64,000 nt of DNA from Phytopythium helicoides. Taxonomy: Eukaryota; Oomycota; Peronosporomycetes; Pythiales; Pythiaceae. Position numbers and translations under genes: made by a program. Where the stretch lies: contig JANFNE010000034.1 of assembly GCA_024867545.1 (NCBI GenBank), positions 62,001 through 126,000 of the forward strand, written 5' to 3'. The notes under the pieces were generated by a model, which saw only the letters and a program-made list of their open reading frames with translations, searched no databases and was not told where the DNA came from. Positions 43,388 through 56,511 of the stretch are shown in pieces. Every line of letters begins with the position of its first letter. The stretch's first letter is position 1.

Positions 43388-44466
43388 TCATCTATTGGTA
43401 AACATTCCTGCCCTCGCTAAATTAGCTGCGTGCAAGGCAGAGAGCTCTTTGTGACGTTCAAGCTGGTCGCGCGTCGAAAATTTTCGCCGGCATAAGAGGC
43501 AGCAGATTGGTGAAGGAGCTGCCGCTGCTTGTGATGTATCATTCAGGTCGTGAGCTGACACTGCGTTGACGGGCTCCACTTCGTTTTGACATGGGTAACC
43601 TGGGTTAGTTGACCATGCCGCCCAGCGCGTTGCCTTGGCATCCAGATCCGAGTTGATGACTTCCTCCTGGACGACAGCTGCCGTTGATGAAGGTGACGAC
43701 TGTGTTTCACGCCGCTTCTTGTGATAGCCGGTGTCATACACGCGCTCAAAGCCCCTGTCGAAAAATTCTTTGCGCGCCTGTTCTTCCTCCTCGCGCTGGA
43801 ACTGCTGCCATATCTCTTCCGGCGTCCGGTGCCGCCTCGGTTTCTGGGGTGCCTCTGTGGCATCCCCATCTTTCTCGTGAGTCTGTTGCTGCCTCTTTCG
43901 CTTGTGGTGACGATGGGGGTGAGCACTAGATGGTTTCGAAGCTGAGCGCGTCCTCGCTCGCAGCAATTGCGCAATGTACTCGCGCTGCGAGTTCTCGTTC
44001 GACAGGCAGTCGTAAGCGATGCTGAGACGCTTGAACGCGTCCTCGGCACCTGCAGGCCACGGTAAGAAATGAAAGAGTCGCCAGGCAGCGCCAAGTGGCT
44101 GCGTATTGCACCTGGGGTTCGGTTCTTGTCGGGATGAACGCGCACCGCGAGCGCCTTGTAGCGACTGCATCAGGGGCAAATGCATCGACAGCGTTGAGGG
44201 GCGTCCGGTCCTGCAGTAGGAGCGCGCAGCCAGTAGACGGACCTGCGCACGGTCTGCATGTCGACAAGCAGCGCAGCGTCATCGAGCGGCGGCGGGAGCT
44301 CGAGCACATCGAAGTGGGAGCTAACGAAGAGAGCAGAGGCCGTTAGCGGCGCAGACTCCTTGCAGGCACTTGGCCGTGAGACCAGACACGGTCACTGGGC
44401 TTGCGAGTTGCTGTACCTGGCGCGCAGCACGCGCTGGACATGGAGCTCTTCAGTGGACGGCGCCAT
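43388..44466 (-). CDS. DnaJ-domain protein with C-terminal zinc finger
   Basis: HSP70 co-chaperone type. Four exons: MAPSTEELHVQRVLRA joined to SSHFDVLELPPPLDDAALVD, MQTVRR joined to the helix II-loop RYKALAVRVHPDKNRTPG carrying the essential HPD, then AEDAFKRLSIAYDCLSNENS. The J domain is thus split over three exons. After it come a basic low-complexity segment (HPHRHHKRKRQQQ), RRHRTPEEIWQQFQREEEEQ, and at the C-terminus a Cys/His finger CCLLCRRKFSTRDQLERHKE continuing LSALHAANL, resembling C2H2 fingers of RNA-associated proteins. No transmembrane segment or Cys-rich DnaJ zinc domain. This points to a nuclear or RNA-linked J protein; the client is unknown. It ends 12 bp from the convergent WD40 gene. 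Confidence 0.88.
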
Positions 44467-44699
44467 TTCGAAAATGCAATGGAGGAAGGTGCTCAAAACA
44501 AACAAAACAAGCATCGCAACCAATGAGCTCTCGGCAAACCTTTAACGTGCTCGAGGACTCTATCAGTGCCTTTGAGTCACCTAGGCAGACTTCATGACGC
44601 TCGGCTCGTCGCTGGGCTCCAGGTATTCCATGCTAATGAGAAAAAACTGTGCCATGCAAAGACTATCGCACGCAGTTCATGCGGTTACGTAAATATCCT
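44467..44699. other. Spacer upstream of the DnaJ gene
   Basis: About 230 bp between the DnaJ start and the stop of the next minus-strand gene; no feature beyond presumed promoter and 3' end. Confidence 0.4.
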
Positions 44700-45944
44700 T
44701 CACCCCTCCACTGGAAGTGCCTGCTGCTGCGGCTGGAGCTCTTCTCCCTGTTGCTCATTCACGTCCATCGACTCGCCACTACGCTTCATCTCGACCTCCT
44801 CCCTCGCTAGTTCCCCGTCGTCCTCTTCGTCCTCCCCCTGGTCGTCACCCTCGGGTTGGTCCTCCTCGTCCTCCAGTCGCTGGCGCTTGGACATTTGCAA
44901 CTCGCGCGTCTTGGCTGCCAGCGCCTGGACGCGGCGCACAAAGCTCTGCTCCACACTCGTCTCGGCAATATCTACGTCCTGCTGGGCCATAGCACAATGG
45001 TCAGAGAGGTGCGAGAGACATTCGTAACACGATCGGCACGCGCCTCGTCGAGCGAGGCCAGCAGCGCCCGGTATTGCTCCACGTCAATGCCCGTCAGCTC
45101 CACAACCCCAGATTCTTCTTGACCCTCGACATCTTGGATCGCTTCTTCAGATGACACGTTGGACGGCAGGCGCTCGACCTGCTCGAAGAGGTGCTGGTGC
45201 TCGAGCGGCACGAACTCGTTCGCCTTGCGCTTGTGCAGCTGGCTGCGCAGCGCCACGTCGGCTTTCTCCACCTGCGTCAGGTGGATGAGGCCGTGCCCCC
45301 ACGGGTAGATCACCGTGCAGAAGCCATCCTTTGGTCGATACGCGCGCAGGTACCCCACTCCCGCTGGCGTCGCGACCAGGTCATCGCGTCGGAGGCCCGC
45401 TGCAGCAGCACTCCTCAGTCAACATGGGGAGCATTTACACCTCCACTAACACGCATGCAAGCGTACCAACGACATGGTCCTTGCGCAGCACGAACCCCTC
45501 AACGGGGTCGGCGATCCATTCGCGTAGCAGCGCCGCGATGCGGTCCTTGATCTGTAGGGCGACCACGAGCCGCTCGGGCGACGGGTTGGCCAGGTCGTCG
45601 CCCTTGGCGGTGCCCTTGGCCTCCAGCGCGCCGAGCAGTGGGCGCAGCGTCTTCTCGAGCTTCTGGCCTAGCACCGGGGGCACCGCACACGTAAGCACGC
45701 GCTGCACCGCGTCGCGCAGCGCCTCGAGCCGCCTCGAGGGCACGGTCTGCGCCGCGCGCATCGCCTGCAGCCAGCGGTCGTCGCGCGGCGCGTACGCGTG
45801 GCAGGGCGGGCGCAGCAGCGGTAGCAGCAGGCTCGAGCCCACCGGCACACCGAAGAGCAGCACGTTCGCGTCCGCAGCCTTGCGCGCCAGCGCCTCGCGC
45901 GCCGAGAGGGCCGGCAGCGCGGGCGGCCGTCCGGCGGTCGCCAT
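44700..45944 (-). CDS. Three-exon orphan protein with acidic C-terminus
   Basis: Exon 1 starts MATAGRPPALPALSAREALA and has LFGVPVGSSLLLPLLRPPCH, then a helical stretch (RRLEALRDAVQRVLTCAVPP). It is spliced after RKDHVV to a second exon containing VGYLRAYRPKDGFCTVIYPW and GHGLIHLTQVEKADVALRSQ, and then (donor GTGTTA) to QDVDIAETSVEQSFVRRVQA followed by a strongly acidic tail (EDEEDQPEGDDQGEDEEDDG). The frame is kept at both joins. No recognised family. The conserved-looking aromatic stretch in exon 2 suggests a folded domain. Its ATG overlaps an ATG on the other strand in a CCATGG palindrome and lies only 67 bp from the divergent exonuclease start. Confidence 0.65.
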
Positions 45945-46011
45945 GGCTTGGGCTGCGGCGAGAAGGCACTATTCTGAAGACCGCCACCCCCAGCGTTGCT
46001 GGGTGAGCGAG

Positions 46012-47191
46012 ATGCAGCGGCTGCTGGGGCTGCGCGCGCCGGCGCCGGCGCTGGCCGCGCGCTTCTCGAGCAAGCGGCGCGTGCGCTACGGCAGCGAGGC
46101 GGAGGCGCGGCAGTCGACGCGGCTGCTGTCGTTCGCCAAGAAGAAGCAGCAGGCGCAGCTGAGCCGCCTCAAGCTCGCGCTCGCGCAGGACGAGGTCGCG
46201 CAGCTGCCTGCCGTGGCCACCGCCGACACGCCCGCGGTCGCCGACGGCGAGATGTCGCGCGTGCAGAGGGCCAAGCTCGACAAGGCGGAGCGCATCAAGC
46301 ACCTGCCGCTCTTCCGCGGGGGCTCGCCGCTGCTGCGAAGCTTCGGAGAGCGCACCCTCGGCCACTACGAGCTGCTCCCGGGCCTGCGTTTTGAGGGGGA
46401 CGTGGTCGTGGTCCACTCGGACGCCGAGGAGCTGCCGCACGCCGACTACCTGCGTGCGCAGCGGGTGCGTGCCGCGATGGATGGTATCGGGCCACTTCTA
46501 GAACGTCCTCTGACCCGATCGAGGTTTTGCAGGTCATTGGGGTCGACACCGAGTCCAAGCCCGACTTCCGCAAGCACAAGCGCGGGAACCCAGTGTGTCT
46601 GATCCAGGTCGCGACGCTCGAGCGCGCGTTTATTTATCGTTTGCAGCGCGGACGCCCGCTGCCACCGGTGCTTCGCGAGCTGTTCGAGGACGAACGGGTG
46701 CTCAAGGTCGGCCATTCGCTCAATGACGACTTCCGTCTCCTCAAGGCGTCTGAGCTTGTGTCCGCTGTGAACTCGACCATCGACACGCTGCCGATTGCCA
46801 ACAAGCTCGGGTGCCTGCGGCCTGGTTTGCGGACACTGGGGCAGGTCTTCCTCGGTGGCACCATCTCCAAGGAGATGCAGGTGTCAAATTGGGAGGCGCC
46901 GACACTCAGCGCCGCTCAGATCAGCTACGCTGCTACTGACGCATGGGCACCGCTGCGAGGTGAGCCGCGCCTTCCAGCCTTGCTTTCGTCTGATCGGCAC
47001 TGACTGGGTTACTGGCTCTACAAGTTCTTCTAGCAATGGTCCAGCTCGACGATACGCGCACTCTGCTTCGACTCAAAAGCTACAGCTCTGCGACTCAGCC
47101 TACAATCAATGACGACCACGATAAGGTTCTCGCCATGCTGTATGGTCTCGCGCGAGGCCATGGGCGTGGCGCAGACACAACAAGCTCTTAG
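46012..47191 (+). CDS. DEDD-family 3'-5' exonuclease (RNase D/WRN-like)
   Basis: Three exons, introns 46465-46532 (GTGCGT) and 46960-47033 (GTGAGC), 345 residues. The start at 46012 (MQRLLGLRAPAPALAARFSS) has a basic amphipathic leader compatible with mitochondrial import. The exonuclease core is VIGVDTESKPDFRKHKRGNP (motif I, D and E), VLKVGHSLNDDFRLLK (motif II, Asp), DTLPIANKL and ISYAATDAWAPLR (motif III, YxxxD). All four acidic metal ligands are present, so nuclease activity is expected. A short C-terminal tail ends RGHGRGADTTSS. No helicase or HRDC domain is attached, unlike WRN. Substrate (DNA or RNA) cannot be inferred. Confidence 0.9.
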
Positions 47192-47253
47192 ACTAAGCGT
47201 TTGCAACCTCACACGCACACTCCATCTGAGGATGTAAATACAGTTTTTGTTGC

Positions 47254-49392
47254 CTACTCGGAGCCCAAGCTCTTGCCATTCACCCATTGCACGTACGTTG
47301 AGGGGAACCATCCGGGTGTGCCGCCGTTACTAGAGATAGATGGCGTTGTTATTTGGCCGCGCCACCAGCCGTTGGGGGCCATCTCCGTCACTTCGATCAA
47401 ATCTCCTTCTTGTAGCGCCAACTCGGATGCATCCTCAGCTTCGTAAGAGGATACTGCTCGCACCACTCCGTAGCAGGCAGTTTGTGAGTGCGATGCCGAT
47501 ACTCCCTCAATACTCAGAGACCCCTCCTCTGCATCGTCATCGCTTGAGTAGATTGCTGCGTCTTCGAGATCTTCAATGCCACCGCTGTTGTCGACGCATT
47601 CGCCAGGGTCGATCGCATCTCGAGAAGACAGTAGCTCGCATGAGCTAAGTGCTGCACCCGAAGATGTTGAGTACGAAACAGGTGAGTCTTGCGATTCTAG
47701 CGGACTGCTGCGTACAGATCTTGTGGTTTCTACTCTGGGTGTGCCAGCGAGCGCGTCGTCTACGGAATGGTGGCTGCGGGCAGTCGATAACTCGTCTGAT
47801 AAAAGAGCGCCAACTGTCTTTTTGCACTCAGGTGGGGCAGTCACATCGGTTGACGGTGGGTTTCCACTACTCCGTGTTGATGATGAAGTCGAAACATGGA
47901 CGTTGTTGGGTTTCAAGTCGATGGATATGAACGGGTGGTTGAGCAACTCTGCTGGAGATGCTCTTCCTGCCGGGTCCTTCACAAAACATCGTGAGAGGAA
48001 AGATTGGGCGGTTGGGGATAGCCGGGATGGAAACACCGGAATTGCTGTTGGAGAGGCAATCTGGAACATGGCAGTGAGTGGATTTGACAAGTTTTCCTGC
48101 GGAGTTCGTCCAGGTTAGACTGCGCGCTGCAGCAGCAACTTGAGAAGTTATCCTACCCATGGAGGATTGCCAGTTGCCATCTCTATCATGACGCAGCCGA
48201 CGCCCCAGATATCAGCTTTCTGCCAGGCATCGCACCCTTTTTCGGCTCGTACAAGCTCAGGTGCCATCCAGTAAGGCGTCCCCAGTCCTTCGCGGACGGA
48301 TCTACCGAGTGCGCAATCAAATAAAGTCAGAGGCGGAAAGTCAGGAGGAGCGCTAAAGTGTACACGCCACCTCGCAGTATCTGGCCAGACAGCATCTCCA
48401 GACTCAATTGCTCCATTTGTTTCGCTCGCCGTCGCAGTCCTCTTTGCTGCTCCGAAGTCGGCAATCTTGACGATGCCGTCACTTGCCAGCAGCAGGTTAG
48501 CGCACTTGAGGTCTCGGTGCGCGATCCCCGAGGCGTGTAGGTAGGCAACACCTCGTACGACATGTCGAATGTACTGGCGGATTGTGGACTCCTCGAGCGG
48601 CCCAAAGTCTTTCAATAATCTGACGCGCACGATGGCGGCGAGATTAGCCGCGAGCTATAGGCAGGAGTGAGCGACAGCACACACTTGCTAACCGAGCCGA
48701 GCGGGAGATACTCCATGAAAATGCGCACTACCGGTCCCTGGTGCTCTGCCATTAGACCATGCATACGATTCGGTGATGGACTGTAGCTGCAAAGACGTGT
48801 CGCTGACGCACGCGTTTCGCGCCAAGCAGAGCACGGAAAGGATCGACTCACCACTGCCCAGGACGCGCACCACGTTCTCGTGGCGCAGGGAGCGCACGAT
48901 GTCGACCTCGCGGTCAATGTGCGCGCGCGTTTGCACGCGCTGCAGCGCGATGGCGGATGCGTCGTGGCCCTGCTCGAGCTCTTCCTGCACGAAGAGCTGC
49001 TTGACGGCGAGCAGCTCGGCGCTGCGAGTTGGTTGGGCAAGCACGGGGGCGTGAGCCCGCTGCGGCCGAGAGCCCTCGTCTATGTATGCGCGAACCTGGG
49101 CACGCGCAGCGCCACGAGCACCTGGCCGAAGCGGCCGCCGCCGACGACGGCGCCCTGCTGCCACACGAGTGTTCTGCGGCGGCGCGCGGTGTCAGTGAGA
49201 CGAGGCGGCGCCGGCCCACGGCCACTGCAGCGCGTACTCGTCGGGGAGGAACGCGAGCTCGAGCGCCGGCGCAGCGTCCGCGGCGCCTCGCGCCATGTTG
49301 GCGTCGGTTGGCGGCGTCAGCGCCGACGGCTGAGGGCTCAGGTGCATCTCATCACCGGCCGTCGGTTGCATGGACCGAAACAATGCAGCCAT
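47254..49392 (-). CDS. STE11/MAPKKK-type protein kinase with C-terminal SH3 domain
   Basis: About six exons. N-terminal region MAALFRSMQPTAGDEMHLSP, then WQQGAVVGGGRFGQVLVAL (Gly loop), AELLAVKQLFVQEELEQG (catalytic Lys), HIDREVDIVRSLRHENVVRV, RIFMEYLPLGSVSK, AYLHASGIAHRDLKCANLLL, VKIADFGAAK, GLGTPYWMAPELVR and WQKADIWGVGCVMIEMATG. The intron after NPPW uses donor GTAGGA and joins ENLSNPLTAMFQIASPTAIP. A further intron probably lies between PDTAR and SVREGLGTP. All catalytic motifs are intact. After a Ser-rich linker the C-terminus is an SH3 domain: YGVVRAVSSYEAEDASELAL, QEGDLIEVTEMAPNGWWRGQ, TPGWFPSTYVQWV. This kinase-SH3 order is unusual for MAPKKKs. Confidence 0.9.
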
Positions 49393-51533
<2,141 letters not shown>

Positions 51534-51918
51534 GTGGTCGATCACCAGGAGACAGACCGACACGGACGGATGTGCTTAGGATCTTTGAGAGAGGAGTGCA
51601 GGAGGAGCTGGTGCGTCTGCGCATGAGTCCTCGCGCGCCTCTCGATTTGTTGTGTGACTTGTTTTCACAAATACACGGGTTTATATACTGAAATCAAGTG
51701 ATTTTTTTGTATCGATCCTTGTGCTGTACCGAACAGGATACCGTTCCGGTGATTTACCTTGAAGTTTGTCGCATGTAATCATGTTACTCGACACAACAGA
51801 ACAGAAAACTCCATGAAACAAAACATTGACATGTATCCGCTCTGCTCGATGCAAGGTCGAAATGTGTCTATTGCATGGCTACGTGTAGTGATGACGTCCG
51901 AGCTGAAAGCGGCTGGTG
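51534..51918. other. Convergent 3' spacer
   Basis: About 385 bp between the stops of the reductoisomerase (plus) and the PHP gene (minus). AT-rich; only short open frames. Presumably two facing polyadenylation regions. Confidence 0.5.
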
Positions 51919-53646
51919 TCACACAATGCGGATCGTGCGATAGTGGCTGGTAACATCAACTCCCTCGTCGCCATTGTTGCCGTCATCTTTCGCGACGACC
52001 GGGTCGGCGACGACCTCAACGGCAAGACCCATTTCCTCGATTGTCCGCCGCGCGAGCTCCTCCTGCTCACTCCATATGAGCAGCTCTTCGCTCTGAGGCT
52101 CTACCCCGCCTTGTCTTTGCTCGCGCACACGCTCAACCATGGCACGCAATGCGTCGACCAGTGGCCGCTCCCACGCCTTCTTGGCATGCTCGAGGAAGAT
52201 GTCCACATGCTTTCGCGGGAACGGGATTGCGCCTGGAGCTCGCTCATTCGAAGGGTCAATACCGTGGAAATCCGACCCGCCCATCTTCGCAATTGTGGTG
52301 TTAGAGCTGACGTCAAGGAACGACAAAGAATGAGCAAATGTACCATCAAAAGATTGGACTCGCGAGCCAGCGAGCCATAGAGATCAAGCTTGTTGGTGTC
52401 TTGGAATACCTCAACACCCTGTGCCCAGCAGCACATCCGTTTTGTCGTCAGCATACTTGCTGTCCGTGAGAAGAATCAGTGCGTTAGTGTACCTGGATAC
52501 CGAGTTTTGCCAGGCTCGGAATGAGGTTCATCGGATCCTACACAGAATTTCCAAACGCATCGTAAGCGATGAGCATTATCTGTGACAGAACTGTATAGTA
52601 GAATAACACACCGCACCTTACAGCACCACGGGTGCGCAAGCACAGACACACCTCCAGCGCTCGCAATCAGCTTGATTGCGTCTTCGGGCGGAAATTGTTC
52701 ACCCTTCGATTCATTTGAGTCAGCGTCGCACTGGTACGCAAAACATTCCACTAACATCGAACTTACCTCAACGTAAGCCGGACCATCGTTGTGCAGATAT
52801 CGTGCAAACGCTTCCCGGAAGTTGGACACGTGCCCCGACTCGACAAGAGCTTCCGCCACATGAGGCCGTCCAGGCGCTGCCTCGCCAGCAATCTCCAGCA
52901 CACGCTCCCATTTAAGCTTGATTCCCATCGCCTCCTGCGAGTGAAGGCGAGCAGGTCAGAAATTGCCGTCCGAGTTCGCTTAGGAAACTTTCCCAACGCA
53001 CAAGCTTGCCGAGCATCTCCTTTCCGCGGCGATGACGGCCAATACGGATCTTCTCCAGCTGCTTCTCGAGCTCGTGGCTGTTGGAGCCTGGGAAGAAGTA
53101 CCCAAGGATGTGCAGGTTCTCCCCGCCCTTGACCTCGGCACTGATCTCAACACCAGGGACTACGAGCACTCCGAGCTTGCGTGCGGCTGCCATTGCCTCT
53201 GGCACGCCCGCCATTGTGTCGTGGTCTGTGAGCGCCATGAAGGTCACGCCGTTGCCCGCGGCCTTGGCGATCACCTCGCTCGGCTTGAGCTTGCCATCAC
53301 TGCATATACTGTGTTGCCACAGCGGAATGGGTCGTTAGCGTCCCGCCCGCCTGGAGCCCATCGCGCGCCGCAGCCCGCACCTGTGCAGGTGGAAGTCACC
53401 GGCCGAGCAGTCACCTGCGGCACACGGCGCAGCGTTACCATCAAGCGGCGCGCGGTCGTCGGCCACGTGGTGGTTGGAGGGGAACATGTCGTCGTGGATG
53501 GCGTCCGCCGCCAGGCCCGCGCCGCCGCCAGGGCCCACGACCGCGCACTTACGGTTGAAGTTGGCCTGGAGGTTCACGGGCTTGCGCTTGCCGCCCTTCT
53601 TGGCCGCCTTCTTCTTGCGCTTGCCATGGGCCGACGCCGTGACCAT
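51919..53646 (-). CDS. PHP-domain metal-dependent phosphoesterase
   Basis: Family of TrpH/3',5'-nucleoside bisphosphate phosphatases. Six or more exons: MVTASAHGKRKKKAAKKGGK (basic N-terminal extension), GDFHLH spliced to SDGKLKPSEVIAKAAGNGVT (first metal motif HLHSDG), MALTDHDTMAGVPEAMAAAR, VPGVEISAEVKGGENLHILG, LGKL spliced to EAMGIKLKWERVLEIAGEAA, ALVESGHVSNFREAFARYLH, GGVSVLAHPW, then a small exon DPMNLIPSLAKLGIQ, GVEVFQDTNKLDLYGSLARE and the final MGGSDFHGIDPSNERAPG carrying the last metal ligands. All four PHP metal motifs are present. In bacteria such enzymes degrade pAp or short RNA ends; the role here is inference. It is 265 bp from the divergent LETM1 start. Confidence 0.9.
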
Positions 53647-53911
53647 GCTCGCTTGTCAACGCGTGCGTGCGTGGCGGTGGAGTGGCGTTGCGTTCCACCC
53701 ACCGCCCGCTTTTATTTCCACAAGTTATCTATTGTCACAATCTAATGTGACATCCTTTTCAATCCATGATATATCAAATACCGAAGGTCATCGGGACTAG
53801 CGACGGCCGCTTTCGAACTACCATCATTCCGACGTGACTGCGTTGTTGGATGAGAGTCGACAGCCAAGCTAAAAGCGGCTCATTCGCCGACTCGCCACGC
53901 CTCGCTCCTCG

Positions 53912-56358
53912 ATGCTGCGCTCCGGTCTGAGCTCCGCGGCGCGCGCCCACCGCCTGGCGCAACGCGCGGCGTCTCCGCTGCTGCTGCGCGAGGCCGCCGC
54001 GCCGCTCTCCACGCTGCACGTGGGCCGCGGCCGCCACTCACAGCCGACGGCGTCTGCGATCCTCAACAACTCGCCGGCGCTCTACTCGCCGCTCTACCGC
54101 GACGCGTACGCGGTCTTCGCGCCGGTCTACCGCCCGCAGACGCGCGCGTGGTCGTCGGTGCCCACGTCGACGCCGTCGGGGACGCCGGGATCGGCCGCCG
54201 AGTCGGCCGCCGTGAAGAAGAAGATCGCGGCTGCGCGCCGTCGCCGCAGCAAGATCCAGGCGCAGGAGCAGAAGCTCGAGTCGGCGCTCGAGAAGGGTGG
54301 AGAGCGTCGCCTCATCCGCATTGACAGCCTTGACAAGGAGCTGCCCAAGGTCTCGGAGCGCGCGCTCTCGCTCATCAAGCGTTCACCGCAACTCACGTTC
54401 GACGCGCTCAAGGCCGTCGCGCGTGGGCTCTCCCTCATCTATTCGGACCCAGCAGCTGTGCGCGCGTGGTTCACCAAGATTAAGGGAAAGGTCAAGCACG
54501 AGCTCGACCATTATTGGCTTGGCACCAAGCTTCTCTACGCGGATGTGACAACCTCGACGCGCATCCTGCGCCGTCTGCTGCACGGAAATGCGCTCTCGCG
54601 CCGTGAGCGCAAGCAGCTGCAGCGTACGGTGGCAGACCTGCTGCGCCTTGTGCCCTTTGCCTTCTTCGTTATCGTGCCGTTCATGGAGTTGCTGCTTCCT
54701 GTGGCGCTCAAGGTGTTCCCCAACATGCTGCCGAGTACGTACAAGGACTCGTTCCAGCGCGAAGAGGATATGAAGCGTCAGCTGCAGCTGCGCGTATCGC
54801 TCGCTGAGTTCCTGCAAGAAACGGTGAAGGAGATCATGGAGGACACTCGCGGTACGGAAGGGGTGACGGAAGAGCGCAAGGCAACGGCGGGTGACGTCAT
54901 GCATTTCGTGGAACGCGCGCAGCGTGGCGAGCCGATCACGGCTGAGGAAACGCTGCAGATCGCGACACTCTTCAACGATGAGCTGATGCTCGACAACATT
55001 TCGCGTCCGCAGCTCGTCGCCATGTGCCGGTACATGGGCGTCCAGCACTACGGTAACGACAACCTGCTCCGTTTCCAGCTGCGCAACCGCATCCGCCAGC
55101 TTAAGAAGGACGACCAGGACATTATTTGGGAAGGTTTGGACTCACTAGACAAGGAGGAGCTCCAGCAGGCGTGTATGGAGCGTGGTATGCGCGCCACTGG
55201 TCTTACAAAGGCCGGTTACGTTCGCCAGATGCGTCAGTGGCTCGATTTGTCCATCAACAAGAATGTGCCGGCATCGCTACTGATTATGTCGCGCGCACTC
55301 AATATCACGGCTATGGACAACGTGGAGGCTGCACTTGCTACGTCGATGTCTTCGATGGATGAAGAGGTTGTGACGGAGGTGGCGCTGTCGGCGACATCGT
55401 CTAAGCAGGAAACGACAGAGATGCGCAAGCTCAAGCTTGAGAGTATCCGGTACCAGAATGAGATGATTGCTGACGAAGAGAAGTTCCGCGAGGAGGGACA
55501 GAAGAAGAAGGCTGAAACGGAGGCTGCAGAGGCTGCTGCCGCAGTTGCTGCGGGCGAGCCTGCTGTAGCTGAAGCACAGGCTACCGAGGCGTTCACTGGC
55601 GAGGTTGATGAGAAGATTGTGGCTGCAACCCCTTCGGCTGCTGCCCCCTCAACCTCTACCACCGTGCCAGCGCCTGCAGATGAGTCGGCCACTGTGATTG
55701 CCGAGGCTGTTCCTGCTGTCAAGTCCATCGAGAACATCATCAGTCTGGAAGAGCTGAGCGCACTCGAATCGCTAGCGTTCAAGTCGATTGTTGAGAAGGA
55801 GCGTCAAGTCGTGGACCAGCTCAAGCAGAACAAATACGACATGGACGTCGAGGGTCTGCTGGCTGCAGGACGCATTGGTGCCCAGTCGCGCGAGAACAAG
55901 ACTGCTGGTCGCATGATGAAGCGGCTCGAGTCTATGCTTTCGAGTCTCGAAGTGCAGCTCGAGGAAGTCGATCGTCACGTTGGCGACAAGCTCAACGTGC
56001 TGGATCTCGACAGCGACGGTGTGCTGTCGGCGGAGGAGCTGCGGGACGCTGTTATGACAATTCTGCGGAAGACGAACACGCAGGAGGACGTCGAGTGGGT
56101 GATTTCGCGGATCGACGAGGACAACGACGGCAAAAGTACGTTGCTGTGTGGTGTGTTGTGAGTCTGCGTGTAGGTACCTGACTGAATTTTGTTCGTGTTT
56201 TGCTTACAGTCGCGCTGGAGGAGCTTGTCGCATGGATCGCCAAGTGTCGCGAGACGCTGGAGGCGACTGGCCAGATCTCGCTAGAGCCCGTGGAACCTGT
56301 GGAGCCCGAGGCCCCCGCCAAGGCGACCGTCAAGCGGTCCAACAGCAAGAAGAACTAG
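53912..56358 (+). CDS. LETM1: LETM1-type mitochondrial inner-membrane protein with EF hands
   Basis: Mitochondrial cation/proton homeostasis protein. Two exons, intron 56136-56209 (donor GTACGT), 790 residues. Arg-rich presequence (MLRSGLSSAARAHRLAQRAA). LETM1 core: YWLGTKLLYADVTTSTRILR, LLHGNALSRRERKQLQRTVA, the single membrane span LLRLVPFAFFVIVPFMELLL, then VALKVFPNMLPSTY and the ribosome-binding-like part ISRPQLVAMCRYMGVQHYGN and LLRFQLRNRIRQLKKDDQDI. A Glu/Ala-rich coiled coil follows. Two C-terminal EF hands are LDLDSDGVLSAEELRDAV and IDEDNDGK, spliced to IALEELVAWIAK; both loops have the acidic ligands. The tail is KATVKRSNSKKN. Full length for the family. Confidence 0.96.
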
Positions 56359-56511
56359 GCAGTAGAGAGTTCAAAAGATTGAAAATCCGCCGGACGAGTT
56401 GCCTTGACCATATTGAAGTGAGTTTCCTCCCTTGCATACTTAACCTATCAAACGGACTGAAAGCCCAACTCACTCAAATCACCGCAAGATCCGAAGAAGC
56501 AAGTCGACGCC

